In this document: in pieces, positions 17,137-25,024 of the stretch
Position numbering within the stretch: the stretch's first letter is position 1
Layout of the letters: each line of letters opens with the position of its first letter
Assembly: GCF_008370325.1 (NCBI RefSeq)
Contig: NZ_VNIP01000015.1
Coordinates: 62,001 to 126,000, forward strand
Direction of reading: 5' to 3'
Origin: Martinezella tropici
Lineage (GTDB): Bacteria; Pseudomonadota; Alphaproteobacteria; Rhizobiales; Rhizobiaceae
Length of the DNA stretch: 64,000 nt
The notes under the pieces: generated by a model
What the model was told of the DNA's origin: nothing
Databases searched by the model: none
What the model saw: only the letters and a program-made list of their open reading frames with translations
Translations under genes and position numbers: made by a program

Positions 17137-17382
17137 TTACGCCGCCTTGAAATGGAAGACGCAGCCGGGAGGGTTGGTCTGATCCGCCTTCAGCGACGGA
17201 TTGTAGCGATAGAGCGTCGAGCAGTAGGAGCAGACCTTCTCCGTCTCGTCGCCGAGATCGATAAAGATGTGCGGGTGATCATAGGGGATCGAGGCGCCGG
17301 TGCACATGAATTCCTTCACGCCGATTTCGATGACGCGATGTCCGCCGTCGTTCTGGAAATGGGGAATATTGTGGCCGGCCAT
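17137..17382 (-). CDS. Zinc-finger protein of the NDUFS6 (zf-CHCC) family
   Basis: The protein has 81 residues from ATG at 17382, which has CGGAG six bases upstream; a longer frame to 17556 lacks such a site. The zinc ligands follow C-x8-H-x14-C-x2-C exactly (FMCTG ... DHPH ... VCSYC), the spacing of the NDUFS6/13 kDa subunit of complex I. GxxEF-like KEFMC and HPHIFIDLGDE are also conserved there. It probably is the bacterial equivalent of that subunit. It lies just upstream of the monooxygenase gene on the same strand, with 28 bases between them. Confidence 0.82.
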   Translation of the reverse strand: MAGHNIPHFQNDGGHRVIEIGVKEFMCTGASIPYDHPHIFIDLGDETEKVCSYCSTLYRYNPSLKADQTNPPGCVFHFKAA

Positions 17383-17583
17383 GATGATCTCCGAATGCGT
17401 CGTGCCGTGAGCGGCATGAATGTTGCGCCAGACTTGGTAGCCCCTCTTTATAATCCTTCTTGCTGATTGTGTAGTGCGAAAGTCCGGCTTGATGCAGAGA
17501 TTTTCGCAGGCGCAGGGTTCATTTGATACAGCCGATAAAATATGGTCCGGCGTCAACAGACCCTAGCTTGCGAAGACGAAGCC

Positions 17584-18369
17584 ATGAATTTGAATGCTCC
17601 CCAGATGTCTAATTTTGTCAGAGATGGATTGAAGCTCGCCTTTTTCGATGAAGGCGATCCCAGCGGCGTGCCGGTACTGCTGATTCACGGTTTTGCCTCG
17701 ACGGCGATTGCGAACTGGGTCAATCCGGGCTGGCTCAAGACGCTGGGCGAAGCGGGTTACCGTGTGATCGCCATCGACAATCGCGGCCACGGCTTGAGCG
17801 ACAAGCTTTATGACGCCGATGTCTATCACCCCTGGATCATGGCCGAGGATGCCGTGGCACTGCTAGACCACCTCGGTATCCCGGAGGCCCATGTCATGGG
17901 TTATTCCATGGGCGCGCGCGTTGCCACTTTCATGGCGATCGCGCATCCCGATCGTGTCCGCTCGCTGGTGCTGGGTGGCCTCGGCATCGGCATGGTCGAA
18001 GGAGTCGGTGATTGGGATCCGATCGCGGACGCTCTGGTTGCGCCGTCGCTCGATGACGTCACGCATGCGCGCGGGCGTATGTTCCGTGCCTTTGCCGAGC
18101 AGACGAAAAGCGACCGGCAGGCGCTGGCCGCCTGTATCCAGGGCTCGCGCGATCTGGCGGCGAGGGAAGACGTGGCGAGGATCGAAGCGCCGGCTTTGAT
18201 TGCCGTCGGCACCAGGGACGATATAGCAGGCTCCGGCCATGAACTGGCGGCACTGATGCCGAATGCTGAGGCCATCGATATACCGAACCGCGATCATATG
18301 CTTGCTGTCGGAGACAAGATCTTCAAGGCTGCGGTTCTTGAATTTTATCAGCGCCTGGACAAGCGCTAG
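17584..18369 (+). CDS. Alpha/beta hydrolase
   Basis: The protein has 261 residues. The oxyanion segment is LIHGFASTAIANW. The nucleophile elbow is GYSMGARVA (Ser near residue 107), the acid is likely in VGTRDDIAGSGHE, and the histidine is in NRDHMLAVGD. There is no signal peptide, so it is cytoplasmic. The substrate is unknown. I chose the ATG at 17584; ATG 17605-17607 is a possible later start. It diverges from the zinc-finger gene. Confidence 0.85.
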   Translation: MNLNAPQMSNFVRDGLKLAFFDEGDPSGVPVLLIHGFASTAIANWVNPGWLKTLGEAGYRVIAIDNRGHGLSDKLYDADVYHPWIMAEDAVALLDHLGIPEAHVMGYSMGARVATFMAIAHPDRVRSLVLGGLGIGMVEGVGDWDPIADALVAPSLDDVTHARGRMFRAFAEQTKSDRQALAACIQGSRDLAAREDVARIEAPALIAVGTRDDIAGSGHELAALMPNAEAIDIPNRDHMLAVGDKIFKAAVLEFYQRLDKR

Positions 18370-18426
18370 AGAGCCGTTTCCAGGAAAAGCGCGCTGCGCG
18401 TTTCGAAGAAAAGCGGAAATTCTCCA
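18367..18426. repeat. Interspersed palindromic element, copy 2 (short)
   Basis: AGAGAGCCGTTTCCAGGAAAAGC begins right at the hydrolase stop and pairs partly with AAGAAAAGCGGAAATTCTCC. Read on the minus strand it contains the CGCTTTTCCTGGAAACGGCTCT end shared with copies at 24953, 31361 and 38618. It may double as a transcription terminator between two convergent genes. Confidence 0.55.
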
Positions 18427-18428
18427 GG

Positions 18429-19229
18429 TCACTTGCCGGTGAAATGCGGCTTGCGCCGCTCGGCAAAGGCGGCGCGGCCTTCCGTATAATCGGCGCTGTC
18501 GAAGGTCTCGGCGCCGATCACTTCCGCTTCGCGCAGCAGGTCGGGATTCTGCTCGATGGCGGCGCGGATCGCGAGTTTCGAGGCATGGAGCGCGATCGGC
18601 GCATTGGCGGCGATCGCGTGAGCGAGGGCGGAGACTTCACTGTCGAAAGCGTTTGCCTCGATTTCCTCCAGAAGAAAGCCGGCAGCAACCATCTTCTCGC
18701 TCGACATTGGCGCGCCCGTGAACAGCGTGACCTTGGCCATCTGCGCCCCAAGGGCATTGACGATGTCCTGCACGGCATCGGCGGGATAGGCGATACCGAG
18801 GCGAACGGCAGGGACGGAAAACCGGGCGCCTCGTTCGGCGATCCGCAAATCGCAGGCCGCCGCCAGCCCGAAGCCGCCGCCATAGCAGATGCCGCGGATT
18901 GCAGCGATCGTCGGCACGCGGCAATGCCGGATCGCCTCGAAAGCCTGGCTGTTCAACGCCTCGTAAGCGACCGCTGTCTCGGAGTTCTTGCGCAGGCTGT
19001 CGAATTCGCTGATATCGGCGCCGGCGGAAAAGTCCGCGCCGCCGCCGCGAAGGACGACCACATGCGCGTGCGCCTCGTCGGTCAGGATGCGCACGGCTTG
19101 CGGGATGGCACGCCACATGGCGGCGGTCACCGCATTCTTCCGATCGGGGTTGCTGATGGTGATGGTGCCGATGGCATCGCCGCACGTTGCGCGGATGAGA
19201 CCGCCGGCAAAATCATGCTCGAAATTCAT
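18429..19229 (-). CDS. Enoyl-CoA hydratase/isomerase family protein
   Basis: The protein has 266 residues from ATG at 19229. The crotonase fold is shown by VVVLRGGGADFSAGADISEF (oxyanion hole) and PTIAAIRGICYGGGFGLAAACDLRIA (second oxyanion-hole glycine). The glutamate usual at the first catalytic site of true hydratases is not evident, so the reaction may be another crotonase type. An upstream in-frame ATG at 19244 is possible; neither has a strong ribosome-binding site. It diverges from cysE. Confidence 0.85.
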   Translation of the reverse strand: MNFEHDFAGGLIRATCGDAIGTITISNPDRKNAVTAAMWRAIPQAVRILTDEAHAHVVVLRGGGADFSAGADISEFDSLRKNSETAVAYEALNSQAFEAIRHCRVPTIAAIRGICYGGGFGLAAACDLRIAERGARFSVPAVRLGIAYPADAVQDIVNALGAQMAKVTLFTGAPMSSEKMVAAGFLLEEIEANAFDSEVSALAHAIAANAPIALHASKLAIRAAIEQNPDLLREAEVIGAETFDSADYTEGRAAFAERRKPHFTGK

Positions 19230-19244
19230 ACGTGACCAACCCAT

Positions 19245-19274
19245 TTGTCTTGTGTGGCATTTATTCTATATAAT
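19245..19274 (+). promoter_or_regulatory. Putative promoter of cysE
   Basis: TTGTCT (19245-19250) and TATAAT (19269-19274) are separated by 18 bases, 31 bases ahead of the cysE start. The -10 is a perfect consensus; the -35 matches four of six. Confidence 0.45.
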
Positions 19275-19305
19275 GTATCCCTGACAGAAAATCGGGAGAC
19301 CGCCA

Positions 19306-20169
19306 ATGGTCGCAGCAACGGACATTCGCCCGGTAGAGGGCTTGGGCGCGGTTAAGGTCATGGATCCTATATGGGACAGCATGCGCGAGGAAGCTCGCGC
19401 CGCTGCCGAGCGGGATCCGTTGCTTGCCGCCTTCCTCTATTCGACGATCATCAACCACCGTTCGCTGGAGGAATGCGTCATCTATCGCATTTGCGAGCGA
19501 CTCGACCATCCGGACATGCAGGCCGTCCTCCTGCGGCAGACGTTCGAAGAGATGCTGGTCGACTGGCCGGAATGGGGATCGATCCTCCGCGTCGACATTC
19601 AGGCCGTCTACGACCGTGATCCCGCCTGCCTGCGTTTCCTCGAGCCCGTACTCTATTTCAAGGGGTTCCACGCGCTGCAGACGCATCGCCTCGCGCACTG
19701 GCTCTACAATCACGGCCGCCGCGATTTCGCGCTCTATCTGCAGAGCCGTTCCTCCAGCGTCTTCCAGACCGATATCAATCCGGCGGCGCGCATCGGCAAG
19801 GGCATCTTCCTCGATCACGCCACCGGCCTCGTGGTGGGTGAAACCGCCGTGATCGGCGACAACGTCTCGATCCTGCACGGGGTCACGCTCGGCGGAACCG
19901 GCAAAGAGGGTAGCGACCGTCATCCGAAAATCGCTCATGGCGTATTGATCGGTGCCGGCGCCAAGATTCTCGGCAATATCCAGATCGGCCATTGCTCGCG
20001 CATAGCCGCGGGCTCGGTGGTGCTGAAGGAAGTGCCGCCGAAGACGACGGTTGCCGGCGTTCCGGCCAAGGTGGTCGGCGAGGCCGGCTGTTCCGAGCCA
20101 TCGCGCTCCATGGACCAGTTGCTCGCCGAACGCATGGTCGTCGACCAGATCATGGGCGCTGGGATCTAG
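19306..20169 (+). CDS. cysE: Serine O-acetyltransferase
   Basis: The protein has 287 residues. The N-terminal helical domain (MDPIWDSMREEARAAAERDP) is followed by a left-handed beta helix of hexapeptide repeats with the catalytic region FLDHATGLVVGETAVIGDN and HGVTLGGTGKEGSDRHPKI. It acetylates serine for cysteine synthesis. The C-terminal tail is longer than in Escherichia coli and ends GAGI; a C-terminal Ile is the usual anchor for binding cysteine synthase. GGGAG precedes the start. Confidence 0.96.
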   Translation: MVAATDIRPVEGLGAVKVMDPIWDSMREEARAAAERDPLLAAFLYSTIINHRSLEECVIYRICERLDHPDMQAVLLRQTFEEMLVDWPEWGSILRVDIQAVYDRDPACLRFLEPVLYFKGFHALQTHRLAHWLYNHGRRDFALYLQSRSSSVFQTDINPAARIGKGIFLDHATGLVVGETAVIGDNVSILHGVTLGGTGKEGSDRHPKIAHGVLIGAGAKILGNIQIGHCSRIAAGSVVLKEVPPKTTVAGVPAKVVGEAGCSEPSRSMDQLLAERMVVDQIMGAGI

Positions 20170-20294
20170 GAAAAATTCAGCCTGACTTTCGGAGGCTTGC
20201 GCTGTCGCCGGACAGGTATGCGCGCCTCCGGTCTTTACACCGCCGCTTTTCCTATGCAAGAAGCGGCCAACCGAGATCCTCACGGAGAAGCATT

Positions 20295-20498
20295 GTGAAG
20301 CCTGAAGAAATCAAGAAGCTCGACGCCTATTTCAAGCGCACGTTCAACCCGCAGATGGTGGTGAAGGCCCGTCCGCGCAAGAACGATTCTGCGGAAGTCT
20401 ATCTCGGCGAAGAGTTTCTGGGCGTCGTCTATATCGATGATGAAGATGGCGATCGCTCCTATAATTTCTCGATGGCGATCCTGGACGTCGATCTCTAA
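20295..20498 (+). CDS. DUF3126 family protein
   Basis: The protein has 67 residues from GTG at 20295, with CGGAG six bases upstream. It is a compact, highly conserved rhizobial small protein: KPEEIKKLDAYFKRTFNP, RKNDSAEVYLGEEFLGVVYID and YNFSMAILDVDL. Function is unknown. It sits 125 bases after cysE and has its own terminator. Confidence 0.85.
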   Translation: MKPEEIKKLDAYFKRTFNPQMVVKARPRKNDSAEVYLGEEFLGVVYIDDEDGDRSYNFSMAILDVDL

Positions 20499-20531
20499 GT
20501 TCGTCGATCTCGTATAGTGATTGAATATTCG

Positions 20532-20561
20532 GGCCGTATTTCATTGAAATGCGGCCTTTTT
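20532..20561 (+). terminator. Terminator after the DUF3126 gene
   Basis: GGCCGTATTTCA and TGAAATGCGGCC fold into a hairpin, followed by five T. Confidence 0.8.
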
Positions 20562-20647
20562 CTTTGGCAATTGCCGATTTAATCATTCCGTAGCCGTTTT
20601 GAGTCCTGCAGCTTTTCCTGCCCAATTGCTAATATTTTGGCCAAAGC

Positions 20648-20793
20648 CTGCGGTTGCAAGGTCAATGATATATATTAGAAAAAACAGAACGATGCGGCGC
20701 ACCCAACGCTGGCTGACATCGTATTGTTACCGGAAATACAACCAAAAGGTGATATTGCGTCGCACAAGACTACTTGACTAATTGTGCGCCGCA
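20648..20793 (+). promoter_or_regulatory. Array of TGC-N3/4-GCA sites in the phasin promoter
   Basis: Four related dyads occur in 146 bases: CTGCGGTTGCA (20648-20658), TGCGGCGCA (20693-20701), TGCGTCGCA (20756-20764) and TGCGCCGCA (20785-20793). The last follows a -35-like CTTGAC at 20773, where a repressor would block RNA polymerase. PhaR-type regulators of polyhydroxybutyrate granule genes bind CTGC-N3/4-GCAG, so these are candidate PhaR operators. This is an inference from motif and gene. The other sequence in the 350-base gap (20499-20848) shows no gene. Confidence 0.55.
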
Positions 20794-20848
20794 TTTAAGC
20801 TTTACCCTGTAAACCGGCCGCCGGCCGGCCAACAAGGGACGGAGAAGC

Positions 20849-21214
20849 ATGTTCAATTTCGATGAAGCGAACAAGAAGGGCAAGGAAGCCATGGACACGG
20901 CGCTGAAGAGCTATTCCGATGTCACCAAGGGCTTTCAGGCGATTGCTGCCGAAGCCGCCGAATATTCCAAGAAGTCTTTCCAGGATGGCGTGTCACACTT
21001 CGAAACGCTCGCCGGCGTCAAGAGCTTCGAAGCTGCCTTCGAATTGCAGAGCAGCTATGTGAAGTCCTCCTATGAAAACTTCGTCGCCGAAGCCACCAAG
21101 CTCGGCGAAATGTATGCCGATATCGCCAAGACCGCCTATAAGCCTTACGAAGCGCCCGTCGCGGCTGCGACGAAGGCTGCCAGCAAGGCAGCGGCAACGG
21201 CAACCGCCGCTTAA
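20849..21214 (+). CDS. Phasin family protein
   Basis: The protein has 121 residues, almost all amphipathic helix: MFNFDEANKKGKEAMDTALK, GFQAIAAEAAEYSKKSFQDG, FELQSSYVKSSYENFVAEATKLGEMY, then an Ala- and Lys-rich tail (AAATKAASKAAATATAA). Phasins coat polyhydroxyalkanoate granules and control their size. GACGGAG lies five bases before the ATG. A terminator follows directly, so it is a single-gene unit with the repeated promoter sites described above. Confidence 0.92.
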   Translation: MFNFDEANKKGKEAMDTALKSYSDVTKGFQAIAAEAAEYSKKSFQDGVSHFETLAGVKSFEAAFELQSSYVKSSYENFVAEATKLGEMYADIAKTAYKPYEAPVAAATKAASKAAATATAA

Positions 21215-21242
21215 AACTTTCGCCGAAAAGCAAAATTTCCGG

Positions 21243-21275
21243 AAAGACCGGCTACGCGATGCGTGGCCGGTCTTT
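21243..21275 (+). terminator. Terminator of the phasin gene
   Basis: AAAGACCGGC and GGCCGGTCTTTT form a strong hairpin ending in a short T run. Confidence 0.85.
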
Positions 21276-21502
21276 TGCGTTTGGCACGTCGAACCGGAGT
21301 TGAGGATATGCAGCGACTTTTTTGGTCGCAGCCCGTTTTGTCAGCGAATTGTGATTGCAGTGTCCAGCAAGGGGCTTAAAATCACGCCAATATGAACTAA
21401 GTTAGAGGTTCGGATATCCGGCCCGACCAAATGAAGAAACCAACCCCAGTTGCCAAGTCGGAATGCGATAGCTTCTGCCGGATGATTTGAGGAATGAATG
21501 AA

Positions 21503-21856
21503 ATGATCGCTGAGCCGATCCGGATGCAAAACGACAGCGAAAGGAACGGGGACAACGGAAATCGCGGGACCTCGGTGATTACGCGCACCAAGCCCAAAAC
21601 CAAGAAACCCAATCTATACCGCGTGCTGCTTCTGAATGATGACTATACGCCCATGGACTTCGTGATCCATATCCTGGAGCGTTTCTTTCAAAAGGATCTT
21701 GAGAGTGCCACCCGCATCATGCTTCATGTCCATAACCACGGCGTGGGCGAGTGCGGGATATATACATATGAAGTAGCCGAAACGAAGGTGAGCCAGGTGA
21801 TGGATTTTGCCCGGCAGCACCAGCATCCGCTGCAATGTGTTATGGAAAAGAAGTGA
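21503..21856 (+). CDS. clpS: ClpS adaptor for the ClpAP protease
   Basis: The protein has about 117 residues with the ClpS core LYRVLLLNDDYTPMDFVIHIL, HVHNHGVGECGIYTYEVAETK and HQHPLQCVMEKK. The first motif holds the Asn-Asp pair that binds N-terminal degradation signals. A disordered N-terminal extension precedes it. I chose ATG 21503 because GAGGA lies nine bases upstream; ATG 21494 overlaps that site. It is ten bases ahead of clpA, so the adaptor and unfoldase are made together. Confidence 0.94.
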   Translation: MIAEPIRMQNDSERNGDNGNRGTSVITRTKPKTKKPNLYRVLLLNDDYTPMDFVIHILERFFQKDLESATRIMLHVHNHGVGECGIYTYEVAETKVSQVMDFARQHQHPLQCVMEKK

Positions 21857-21866
21857 GGATCTGAAC

Positions 21867-24398
21867 GTGCCAACATTTTCGCCTAGTCTTGAGAAGGCGC
21901 TGCATCAGGCACTGACCTACGCGAACGAGCGGCATCACGAGTATGCCACGCTGGAACATCTGCTTTTGGCGCTGGTAGACGACGCCGATGCCGCAGCTGT
22001 CATGGGCGCGTGCAATGTTGATCTCGACGCGCTCCGTAAGACTCTGACTGAATACGTCGATAATGAACTTTCCAACCTGGTTACGGGCTATGACGAGGAC
22101 TCGAAGCCGACCTCCGGCTTCCAGCGCGTCATCCAGCGCGCCGTGATCCATGTGCAATCTTCCGGCCGCGAGGAAGTGACGGGCGCAAACGTTCTCGTCG
22201 CGATTTTCGCGGAGCGGGAAAGCCATGCCGCATTCTTCCTGCAGGAGCAGGAAATGACCCGCTACGACGCCGTCAACTATATCTCGCACGGTATCGGCAA
22301 ACGTCCGGGGTCGACCCAGACGCGCACACCGCGCGGCGCCGAAGAGAGTGAGTCCGAAAGCAAGCCGACCTCCCGCGGCGAGCAGGAGGAAGGCAACGGC
22401 AAAAAGCAGCAGGATGCGCTGAAAGCCTATTGCGTCAACCTCAACGAGAAGGCCAAGAACGGAAAGATCGATCCTTTGATCGGCCGCCATTCTGAAGTCA
22501 ATCGTACCATCCAGGTGCTGTGCCGCCGCTCGAAGAACAATCCGCTCTATGTCGGCGATCCCGGCGTCGGCAAGACGGCGATCGCCGAAGGTCTTGCCAA
22601 GCGCATCGTCGAGGGCAAGGTTCCCGAGGCTCTGGCAGACGCAACGATCTTTTCGCTCGATATGGGCACGCTGTTGGCCGGTACCCGTTATCGCGGCGAT
22701 TTCGAAGAACGCCTGAAGCAGGTGGTCAAGGAACTCGAAGAGTATCCGGGCGCGGTGCTGTTCATCGATGAAATCCACACCGTTATCGGTGCGGGGGCCA
22801 CGTCCGGTGGCGCGATGGATGCTTCGAACCTGCTGAAGCCGGCGCTTTCCTCGGGTGCGATCCGTTGCATCGGCTCTACCACCTACAAGGAATACCGCCA
22901 GTTCTTCGAAAAGGACCGGGCACTCGTCCGTCGTTTCCAGAAGATCGACGTCAACGAGCCGAGCATTGAAGATGCCATCGAAATCATGAAGGGCCTGAAG
23001 CCCTATTTCGAAGAGTATCATCACCTGCGCTACTCCAACGACGCCATCAAGTCGGCGGTCGAACTGTCGGCTCGCTATATCTCCGACCGCAAGCTGCCGG
23101 ACAAGGCGATCGACGTCATCGATGAAACCGGCGCCGCGCAAATGCTGCTGCCGCCCTCGAAGCGCCGCAAGCTGATCACCGAGCGCGAGATTGAGGTGAC
23201 GATCGCCACCATGGCTCGCATCCCGCCGAAGACGGTTTCCAAGGATGACGAGATGGTTCTCGCCAATCTCGAACAGGAACTGCGTTCGGTCGTCTACGGC
23301 CAGGATACGGCGATCGAAGCGCTCTCGACCTCGATCAAGCTGGCCCGCGCGGGCCTGCGCGAACCGAACAAGCCGATCGGCTGCTACGTCTTCTCCGGCC
23401 CCACGGGCGTCGGCAAGACGGAAGTCGCCAAGCAGCTTGCCTCGTCGCTCGGCGTCGAACTGCTGCGCTTCGACATGTCGGAATACATGGAGCGTCATAC
23501 GGTTTCCCGTCTGCTTGGTGCACCTCCCGGCTATGTCGGCTTCGATCAGGGCGGCCTCTTGACCGATGGTGTCGATCAGCATCCGCACAGCGTCGTCCTC
23601 CTCGACGAAATCGAGAAGGCGCATCCGGATATCTTCAATATCCTGCTGCAGGTCATGGATCATGGCGCGCTGACCGACCACAACGGCAAGAAGATCGACT
23701 TCCGCAACGTCATCCTGATCATGACGACCAATGCGGGCGCTTCGGAAATGGCCAAGGCCGCCATCGGCTTCGGTTCGTCCAAGCGTACGGGCGAGGACGA
23801 AGAGGCTCTGAACCGGATGTTCACGCCGGAATTCCGCAACCGTCTGGATGCGGTCATTCCCTTCGCATCACTGCCGACGACGGTCATCCACAAGGTCGTG
23901 CAGAAGTTCATCATGCAGCTGGAAGCGCAGCTTTCCGAACGGAACGTTACCTTCGACCTGCACGAGGACGCCATCGCCTGGCTGTCCGAGAAGGGCTACG
24001 ACGACAAGATGGGCGCCCGTCCGCTGGCGCGCGTCATCCAGGAAAATATCAAGAAGCCGCTGGCGAACGAAATCCTCTTCGGCAAGCTGAAGAAGGGCGG
24101 CGTCGTCAACGTCACGGTCGGCAAGAAGGAAGACGGCTCGACCGGTATCCTGCTCGATGCGATCGCGGACACCGCTCCGATCCGGCCGAAGCCGGAAGCC
24201 GAAGTCGGCGATGTGCCGGTCGAGGTGGAGGAGGATGACGGCGATACCGTCAAGACCCGGAGCCGCGTCGGCAAGGCCGGAACGACAACCGATGCCCGTC
24301 GTTCCGCGAAGGCTTCGACATCGAGCGAAAGCGATGAGCCGGAAGGCAAGTCGCCCCGCAAGGGTGGCGGCGCAGTGCCGAAGGTGCCGCGCAAGTAA
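21867..24398 (+). CDS. clpA: ATP-dependent Clp protease ATP-binding subunit ClpA
   Basis: The protein has 843 residues from GTG 21867, with GTGAGGAT upstream. It has an N-domain with double Clp repeats, a first AAA module with GDPGVGKTAIAEGLAKR, a second with GPTGVGKTEVAKQLA and an IGF-type loop for docking ClpP. It is about 85 residues longer than the Escherichia coli protein. The extra is a charged linker after the N-domain (about 155-190, rich in Glu, Ser, Lys) and a disordered tail after about residue 765, first acidic (VEVEEDDGD) then basic (ending VPKVPRK). With ClpS it selects proteins by their N-terminal residue for destruction. Confidence 0.96.
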   Translation: MPTFSPSLEKALHQALTYANERHHEYATLEHLLLALVDDADAAAVMGACNVDLDALRKTLTEYVDNELSNLVTGYDEDSKPTSGFQRVIQRAVIHVQSSGREEVTGANVLVAIFAERESHAAFFLQEQEMTRYDAVNYISHGIGKRPGSTQTRTPRGAEESESESKPTSRGEQEEGNGKKQQDALKAYCVNLNEKAKNGKIDPLIGRHSEVNRTIQVLCRRSKNNPLYVGDPGVGKTAIAEGLAKRIVEGKVPEALADATIFSLDMGTLLAGTRYRGDFEERLKQVVKELEEYPGAVLFIDEIHTVIGAGATSGGAMDASNLLKPALSSGAIRCIGSTTYKEYRQFFEKDRALVRRFQKIDVNEPSIEDAIEIMKGLKPYFEEYHHLRYSNDAIKSAVELSARYISDRKLPDKAIDVIDETGAAQMLLPPSKRRKLITEREIEVTIATMARIPPKTVSKDDEMVLANLEQELRSVVYGQDTAIEALSTSIKLARAGLREPNKPIGCYVFSGPTGVGKTEVAKQLASSLGVELLRFDMSEYMERHTVSRLLGAPPGYVGFDQGGLLTDGVDQHPHSVVLLDEIEKAHPDIFNILLQVMDHGALTDHNGKKIDFRNVILIMTTNAGASEMAKAAIGFGSSKRTGEDEEALNRMFTPEFRNRLDAVIPFASLPTTVIHKVVQKFIMQLEAQLSERNVTFDLHEDAIAWLSEKGYDDKMGARPLARVIQENIKKPLANEILFGKLKKGGVVNVTVGKKEDGSTGILLDAIADTAPIRPKPEAEVGDVPVEVEEDDGDTVKTRSRVGKAGTTTDARRSAKASTSSESDEPEGKSPRKGGGAVPKVPRK

Positions 24399-24426
24399 CC
24401 GCCGATCGGCTGCTTGAGAAGAAACG

Positions 24427-24459
24427 AAACGGCTGCATTAGATATAATGCAGCCGTTTT
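24427..24459 (+). terminator. Terminator between clpA and the convergent HIT gene
   Basis: AAACGGCTGCATTA and TAATGCAGCCGTTTT form a 14-bp perfect stem. With A and T runs on both sides it can work in both directions. Confidence 0.88.
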
Positions 24460-24499
24460 ATGAAGAAAAGCTCAGACATGACTTGAGAGGCTTAGTGCG

Positions 24500-24928
24500 T
24501 CAGGCCAACGCTTCGATGATCTTCCTGGCGTTTTCCTCCAGCACAGAGCCATCCTCCATCTTGCCCGAGTGCGGCTTCAGCGCGACGCCTTCGAGGCGCG
24601 GGATGATGTGGAAATGCAGATGGAACACGGTCTGGCCGGCCGCCGGTTCGTTGAACTGGGCGATATAGACGCCGTCGGCGTCGAAGGCTTCCTGAACCGC
24701 AATGGCGACCTTCTGGACGACAGTGATGGCGTGCTGCAACGCGGCCGGATCGGCATCGAGAATGTTGCGGGACGGTGACTTCGGCATAACCAGCGTATGG
24801 CCGGGCGACTGCGGCATCACGTCCATGAAGGCGATCGTGTGCTCATCCTCATAGACGCGATAGGACGGGATATCGCCCCTCAGGATCTTCGCGAAGATAT
24901 TGTTGTCGTCATAGGCGGGACTGGTCAT
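24500..24928 (-). CDS. HIT family protein
   Basis: The protein has 142 residues. The histidine triad is HLHFH in TVFHLHFHIIPRL, with the N-terminal DNNIFAKILRGDIPS and AFMDVMPQSPGHTLVMPK typical of Hint/HIT nucleotide hydrolases. It probably cleaves adenosine phosphoramidates or related mononucleotide conjugates. GAGGAGA lies upstream of the ATG. Confidence 0.92.
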   Translation of the reverse strand: MTSPAYDDNNIFAKILRGDIPSYRVYEDEHTIAFMDVMPQSPGHTLVMPKSPSRNILDADPAALQHAITVVQKVAIAVQEAFDADGVYIAQFNEPAAGQTVFHLHFHIIPRLEGVALKPHSGKMEDGSVLEENARKIIEALA

Positions 24929-24952
24929 CCAGGGTCTCCTCTTCTTCCGTTA

Positions 24953-25010
24953 TAGAGCTTTTCCGCTTTTCTACGGAAAACCGATACGCACTTTTCCTGG
25001 AAGTGCTCTA
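24953..25010. repeat. Interspersed palindromic element, copy 3
   Basis: It begins AGAGCTTTTCCGCTTTTC and ends CTTTTCCTGGAAGTGCTCTA; the middle carries GGAAAACCGATACGCACTTTTCC. The ends are inverted (AGAGC/GCTCT). It sits between the HIT and GNAT genes on the minus strand. Confidence 0.65.
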
Positions 25011-25024
25011 GTTATCCCGAACCG

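Noticed and set aside
21840..23681. 613-codon open frame on the minus strand
   Set aside because: It is antisense to clpA, with both Walker motifs on the plus strand.
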